From assembly GCA_016199405.1 (NCBI GenBank), contig JACQGS010000300.1:1-8891 (forward strand): a stretch of DNA of 8,891 nucleotides, read 5' to 3'. This DNA comes from Chloroflexota bacterium (GTDB taxonomy: Bacteria; Chloroflexota; Anaerolineae; UBA4142). A program made the position numbers and the translations under genes. This document shows positions 6,402-8,891 of this stretch, one piece after another; position 1 is the stretch's first letter; the number at the start of each line of letters is the position of its first letter. A model generated the notes under the pieces. It did not search any database. It had not been told where the DNA came from and saw nothing but the letters and a program-made list of their open reading frames with translations.

Positions 6402-6431
6402 TTGCCGCCAACGCCGGCGGCAAATTTTTTT
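6402..6431 (+). terminator. Rho-independent terminator after dppC
   Basis: TTGCCGCC (6402-6409) pairs with GGCGGCAA (6416-6423) around a 6-base loop, followed by seven T at 6425-6431. It is the only stem in the window with a classic T-tract on the + strand. It closes the permease operon. It ends only two bases before the GGAGG of the next gene, so that gene needs read-through, antitermination, or a promoter whose transcript begins inside the stem. Confidence 0.85.
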
Positions 6432-6433
6432 GC

Positions 6434-6438
6434 GGAGG
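6434..6438 (+). promoter_or_regulatory. Ribosome-binding site that sets a GTG start
   Basis: GGAGG lies five bases before GTG 6444. The only earlier in-frame start candidate, TTG 6402, lies in the terminator stem and has no such site, so this decides the start of the phosphatase-like gene. Confidence 0.75.
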
Positions 6439-6443
6439 CAAAG

Positions 6444-8177
6444 GTGCTGAAAAAAATCGCAACGTTAACCATCGTTCCACTCCTCATCATGCTCTGGGCG
6501 CGCTTCGGCGCGCAACCCCTCGCGCTGTTAGGTTTCAATGCGCTCGTCAATTATCCTTCCCCGTACACCGATCCGATTCCGCCGGGCAAAGAAGGCGACG
6601 CCGTTTCCAAACAAGTTGTGCTCGTGATGGTGGACGCGCTCCGCGCCGACACCGCGCGCACCCTGCCCACCGTCAAAGCGTTGATGGATAAAGGCGCGGA
6701 TTGCGTCGCGCAAGTCGGACAGCCGTCCTTTTCGTTGCCGGGCTGGACGGTTATCGGTACGGGCGCGTGGCAAGAGCAATCCGGCGTCACGCTGAATTTT
6801 TACAAAGACGCGATCAAAGTGGACACGATTTTTCAGGCAGCAAAACGCAAGAACTTGACGACCGCGCTCGTTGCCGGCGGCGGATCGTGGAAACAACTTT
6901 ATCCGCGCGGAGTTGATTTCAACGAATCCTTCAAGGGTCCGGACAATCCGTATGTCGACTTGCCGGGCGTGCGGAGTGTGGACGATCAAGTTGAACAAAC
7001 CGTTTTGAAAATTCTCAAAGAGAACAAACCGAATTTCGTGCTCTACTACGTCGCCGAACCGGACGATGCCGGTCACGCCAGCGGCGGGTCGAGCAGCCCC
7101 TATAAAGATGCCGCGCTCGCGACCGATGCGCGCGTCGCGCGTCTGCTCTCCGCGATCAATCTCAGCGATTCGACCGTCATCCTCACTTCCGATCACGGCA
7201 TGCGCGATGGCAAAGGGCACGGCGGCAATGAACCGGAAGTTCTCGCAACGCCGCTCGTGATGGCAGGCAAAGGCATCAAAGCCGGCAGCAAATGCGCGGC
7301 GGCTACACAAGCAGACATCGCGCCGACCATCGCGGTCTTGCTCGGCACGAGCATCCCGGCGCACAATCAAGGCAAACCGCTATTCGAAATTCTCGATCTG
7401 CCGGCAACTTTGCGAGCGAAACGCGCCGTCGATGCGGCGCAGGAAATCGCGGATCGCTATGTGCCCGTCGCGAAATATTTGAACGCGCCGGCGTTCGATC
7501 ACAAAAAGTTAGATGAAGCCAAAAGCGCCGCCGCGAAAGGCGATGCCGATGGAGCGGTGCAAGCCGCGCTCGCAGATTTTCAAAACACGAACACGCAATT
7601 TGCGTCCGCGCGCGAGGCGAAACTGAATCAAGAACGGCTGCCGCGTTTGCCGATTGCAATTCTCATTTTGATTCCGTTCGCTGCGTATTTCTATATCTAT
7701 CGCAAGATGGGCTGGGCGTGGTTTGCGCCGGTCGTCGGGCTGGTTGTTTACAACGTCGTCTATAACGCGCTCTACTTTGGACGCGGCTTTACCTATTCGC
7801 TGTCGGTGTTCAACGTCGAATCGAATATCGAGCCGTTTTTCCAAGCGCGGACGATCGACGCGATGATCGCGCTTTTGATCGCGTTCATCGGGGTGGGCGC
7901 GGCGAGCCGCCGCGCGGATGTGTACAACACCGCGCTCAACGCGGTCAACACGGCATTCTTGATTTTTGCCGCGCTGGTTGTTCAAATTCTGATTTTCTTT
8001 GTGCTGTGGAACTCGACCTTCGCGTGGTACATTCCCGATCTCGCGCTCGGCTTCAAGTATTACCTCGACGTTTTGCAAACGAGCGCGTTCTGGCCCCTGC
8101 TCTATGTCCCGCTGTTGGCGATTCTGCCGTTCATCGCACTGGGCGTGCGCTGGGTCGCAGTGCGTGTAATGAAATAG
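6444..8177 (+). CDS. Membrane-anchored alkaline-phosphatase-superfamily phosphodiesterase/transferase, GPI ethanolamine-phosphate-transferase-like
   Basis: A 577-residue protein beginning at GTG. One N-terminal membrane helix (about 5-25) exports a catalytic domain (about 55-325). A charged Ala-rich helical link (about 325-400) leads to five predicted C-terminal helices (about 402-420, 423-445, 470-488, 497-523, 546-574). Active-site motifs of the alkaline phosphatase superfamily are intact: VMVDALRAD with metal ligand Asp64; PSFSLPGW with predicted nucleophile Ser97; EPDDAGH with Asp207 and His211; SDHGMRDGKGHGG with Asp250, His251 and His259. The PxxSxPG, SDHGM-x(4)-HG and TPLVMAGKGI pattern resembles PIG-N/PIG-O type ethanolamine phosphate transferases, as does the order membrane helix, catalytic domain, membrane bundle; at 577 residues it is much shorter. 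It probably acts outside the cell on a phosphodiester or phospholipid head group. Other possibilities are a nucleotide pyrophosphatase-like phosphodiesterase or a phosphatase. It is bounded by terminators on both sides. Confidence 0.8.
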   Translation: MLKKIATLTIVPLLIMLWARFGAQPLALLGFNALVNYPSPYTDPIPPGKEGDAVSKQVVLVMVDALRADTARTLPTVKALMDKGADCVAQVGQPSFSLPGWTVIGTGAWQEQSGVTLNFYKDAIKVDTIFQAAKRKNLTTALVAGGGSWKQLYPRGVDFNESFKGPDNPYVDLPGVRSVDDQVEQTVLKILKENKPNFVLYYVAEPDDAGHASGGSSSPYKDAALATDARVARLLSAINLSDSTVILTSDHGMRDGKGHGGNEPEVLATPLVMAGKGIKAGSKCAAATQADIAPTIAVLLGTSIPAHNQGKPLFEILDLPATLRAKRAVDAAQEIADRYVPVAKYLNAPAFDHKKLDEAKSAAAKGDADGAVQAALADFQNTNTQFASAREAKLNQERLPRLPIAILILIPFAAYFYIYRKMGWAWFAPVVGLVVYNVVYNALYFGRGFTYSLSVFNVESNIEPFFQARTIDAMIALLIAFIGVGAASRRADVYNTALNAVNTAFLIFAALVVQILIFFVLWNSTFAWYIPDLALGFKYYLDVLQTSAFWPLLYVPLLAILPFIALGVRWVAVRVMK

Positions 8178-8200
8178 TTTTCGTCCGCGAATGGAAAAGA

Positions 8201-8237
8201 AAAAGGGACAAGGAGTGAATTGCTCTTTGTCCCTTTT
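8201..8237. terminator. Bidirectional intrinsic terminator
   Basis: AAAAGGGACAAGGAG (8201-8215) pairs with CTCTTTGTCCCTTTT (8223-8237), 15 pairs including one G-T wobble, around a 7-base loop. It begins 24 bases after the phosphatase-like gene. The A-rich left flank and T-rich right end mean it can stop transcription from either strand. It isolates the toxin-antitoxin unit from the upstream gene. Confidence 0.8.
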
Positions 8238-8325
8238 CTATTCTATCAGTACGGGCAGATGATTGATGCTGTCCCGCATGAGGAGAGCAAGTAATTGAAA
8301 ATGAATATGCGGGGGGAGTAGTGGT

Positions 8326-8354
8326 TTGACACACAATCCTGTTTGGCTTACACT
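8326..8354 (+). promoter_or_regulatory. Sigma70-type promoter of the antitoxin-toxin unit
   Basis: TTGACA at 8326-8331 (six of six), a 17-base spacer, and TACACT at 8349-8354 (four of six). The predicted start near 8361 leaves a leader of only about 15 bases with AGAGG at 8362-8366 before GTG 8376. Many ribbon-helix-helix antitoxins repress their own promoter, but no obvious operator palindrome is visible here. Confidence 0.65.
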
Positions 8355-8375
8355 CTTTTTCAGAGGTAAAAGACG

Positions 8376-8624
8376 GTGGGATATCAAGTTACATTGCGTC
8401 TGCCAGCAAATCTGGGGAAAGAATTAGACCACACTGCCAAACGTTTGCAGCGTCGACGAACGCAAGTTGTCCGGATGGCGGTTGAAAACTTTCTCGACGC
8501 GCAAGCGGAAACGCGTCCGATTCAGCGCGTCCGCGACCTCCTCGGCAAAGTTGAAAGCGGCGTGCCCGATTTGGGACAACGCCACCGCGAATATTTGTTG
8601 AAACGCTTGCGCAATGGCAAATGA
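8376..8624 (+). CDS. Ribbon-helix-helix (CopG/Arc-like) antitoxin
   Basis: An 82-residue protein starting at GTG, with AGAGG nine bases upstream. Residues 3-40 fit a ribbon-helix-helix DNA-binding fold: a short strand (YQVTLRLP, 3-10), helix 1 (NLGKELDHTAKRLQ), a turn with RRRTQ, and helix 2 (VVRMAVENFLDAQ). The remainder (43-82) is charged and probably wraps and blocks the toxin. Dimers of such proteins bind the unit's own promoter and neutralise a PIN-family RNase. Its stop overlaps the toxin start by 11 bases, the usual coupling in such pairs. The antitoxin looks intact although the toxin gene is broken. It could also be a simple CopG-type regulator, but the PIN neighbour favours an antitoxin. 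Confidence 0.8.
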   Translation: MGYQVTLRLPANLGKELDHTAKRLQRRRTQVVRMAVENFLDAQAETRPIQRVRDLLGKVESGVPDLGQRHREYLLKRLRNGK

Positions 8625-8839
8625 ATTATTGCTCGATACGGGAGCATTTGTCGCTATCGTGGATCGTAGCGAAACGCGCCATGCGGATTGCGTCGCGGCG
8701 TTGGAAAATTGGTCGGGGGGCAGTTGTCACGACCGAAGCGGTTTTGACAGAGACGCTTTATTTGCAATACCGCAAAACTCACTTGGGCACATCGTCCGCT
8801 GAGAGCATTTTCCAACGGCGCACCAAATCTTTGAGTTGA
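8614..8839 (+). pseudogene. PIN-domain toxin (VapC-type RNase), frameshifted
   Basis: The reading frame from ATG 8614 begins MANELLLDTGAFVAIVDRS, a typical PIN start with the first catalytic Asp (residue 8), and continues to AALENWSG. The continuing PIN sequence, GAVVTTEAVLTETLYLQYRK with the expected catalytic Glu, lies in another frame. The switch is at a run of six G at 8715-8720; one G fewer would join the frames. The joined frame would still stop at 8837-8839 after about 74 residues, well short of the roughly 130 usual for PIN toxins. So there is either further decay or more than one indel, and the window ends before the last acidic residues. A PIN toxin would cleave RNA and be held by the upstream antitoxin. 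No ribosome-binding site is visible; coupling to the antitoxin through the 11-base overlap is expected. Sequencing error in the homopolymer is a real alternative. Confidence 0.7.
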
Positions 8840-8891
8840 GCATCGGATTGTTTTGCTGAGCGCGTGTGCATCCGAAACCGACGGCGATGCG

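Noticed and set aside
6528..7370. A 280-codon minus-strand open frame opposite the phosphatase-like gene
   Set aside because: It covers the conserved catalytic motifs of the plus-strand gene, so the plus strand is the coding one; no family features are seen in the antisense product.
8259..8294. Tiny open frame of 11 codons (MIDAVPHEESK)
   Set aside because: It has no ribosome-binding site and lies between a terminator and the antitoxin promoter; it is too short to support from sequence alone.

Overview
The window looks like a chromosomal fragment of a Chloroflexota bacterium (Anaerolineae-like), probably from an environmental genome. Three things point there: moderately GC-rich DNA, substrate-binding lipoproteins whose signal cysteine is followed by a long Ala/Pro/Thr linker, and intergenic spaces packed with short palindromic repeats. 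This assignment is inference from style; no rRNA or marker gene is present.

Layout, all genes on the + strand. 1-346 is a gene-free leader built from a mosaic of small inverted repeats. 347-2113 is an OppA-type peptide-binding lipoprotein, with a short dispersed repeat sitting inside its signal peptide. 2114-2336 holds a 15-bp hairpin, a near-consensus sigma70-type promoter and an 18-bp perfect palindrome. 2337-4172 is a second, divergent family-5 binding lipoprotein. 4173-4368 is another hairpin-rich spacer. 4369-5331 and 5379-6323 encode the DppB- and DppC-type permeases, separated by a 16-bp hairpin that abuts the dppC ribosome-binding site. A strong intrinsic terminator at 6402-6431 lies directly against the ribosome-binding site of the next gene. 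6444-8177 encodes a membrane-anchored alkaline-phosphatase-superfamily enzyme with a C-terminal membrane bundle, whose motifs resemble eukaryotic GPI ethanolamine-phosphate transferases. After a bidirectional terminator (8201-8237), a promoter drives a ribbon-helix-helix antitoxin (8376-8624) overlapping a PIN-domain toxin gene that is broken by a frameshift in a G6 run.

How it works together: the second binding protein captures a peptide or similar solute outside the cell and delivers it to the DppB/DppC channel. The two ATPase subunits are not in the window and must be encoded elsewhere. The first binding protein may feed the same channel or act as an orphan. The hairpins between binding-protein and permease genes are placed where they could give the binding proteins more transcript than the permeases. 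The phosphatase-like membrane enzyme and the toxin-antitoxin remnant appear functionally separate.

No wholly new system is evident. The points most worth a second look are the repeat inside the lipobox, the two hairpins whose arms differ by compensatory changes, the interleaved-arm repeat, the GPI-transferase-like membrane enzyme, and the broken toxin.
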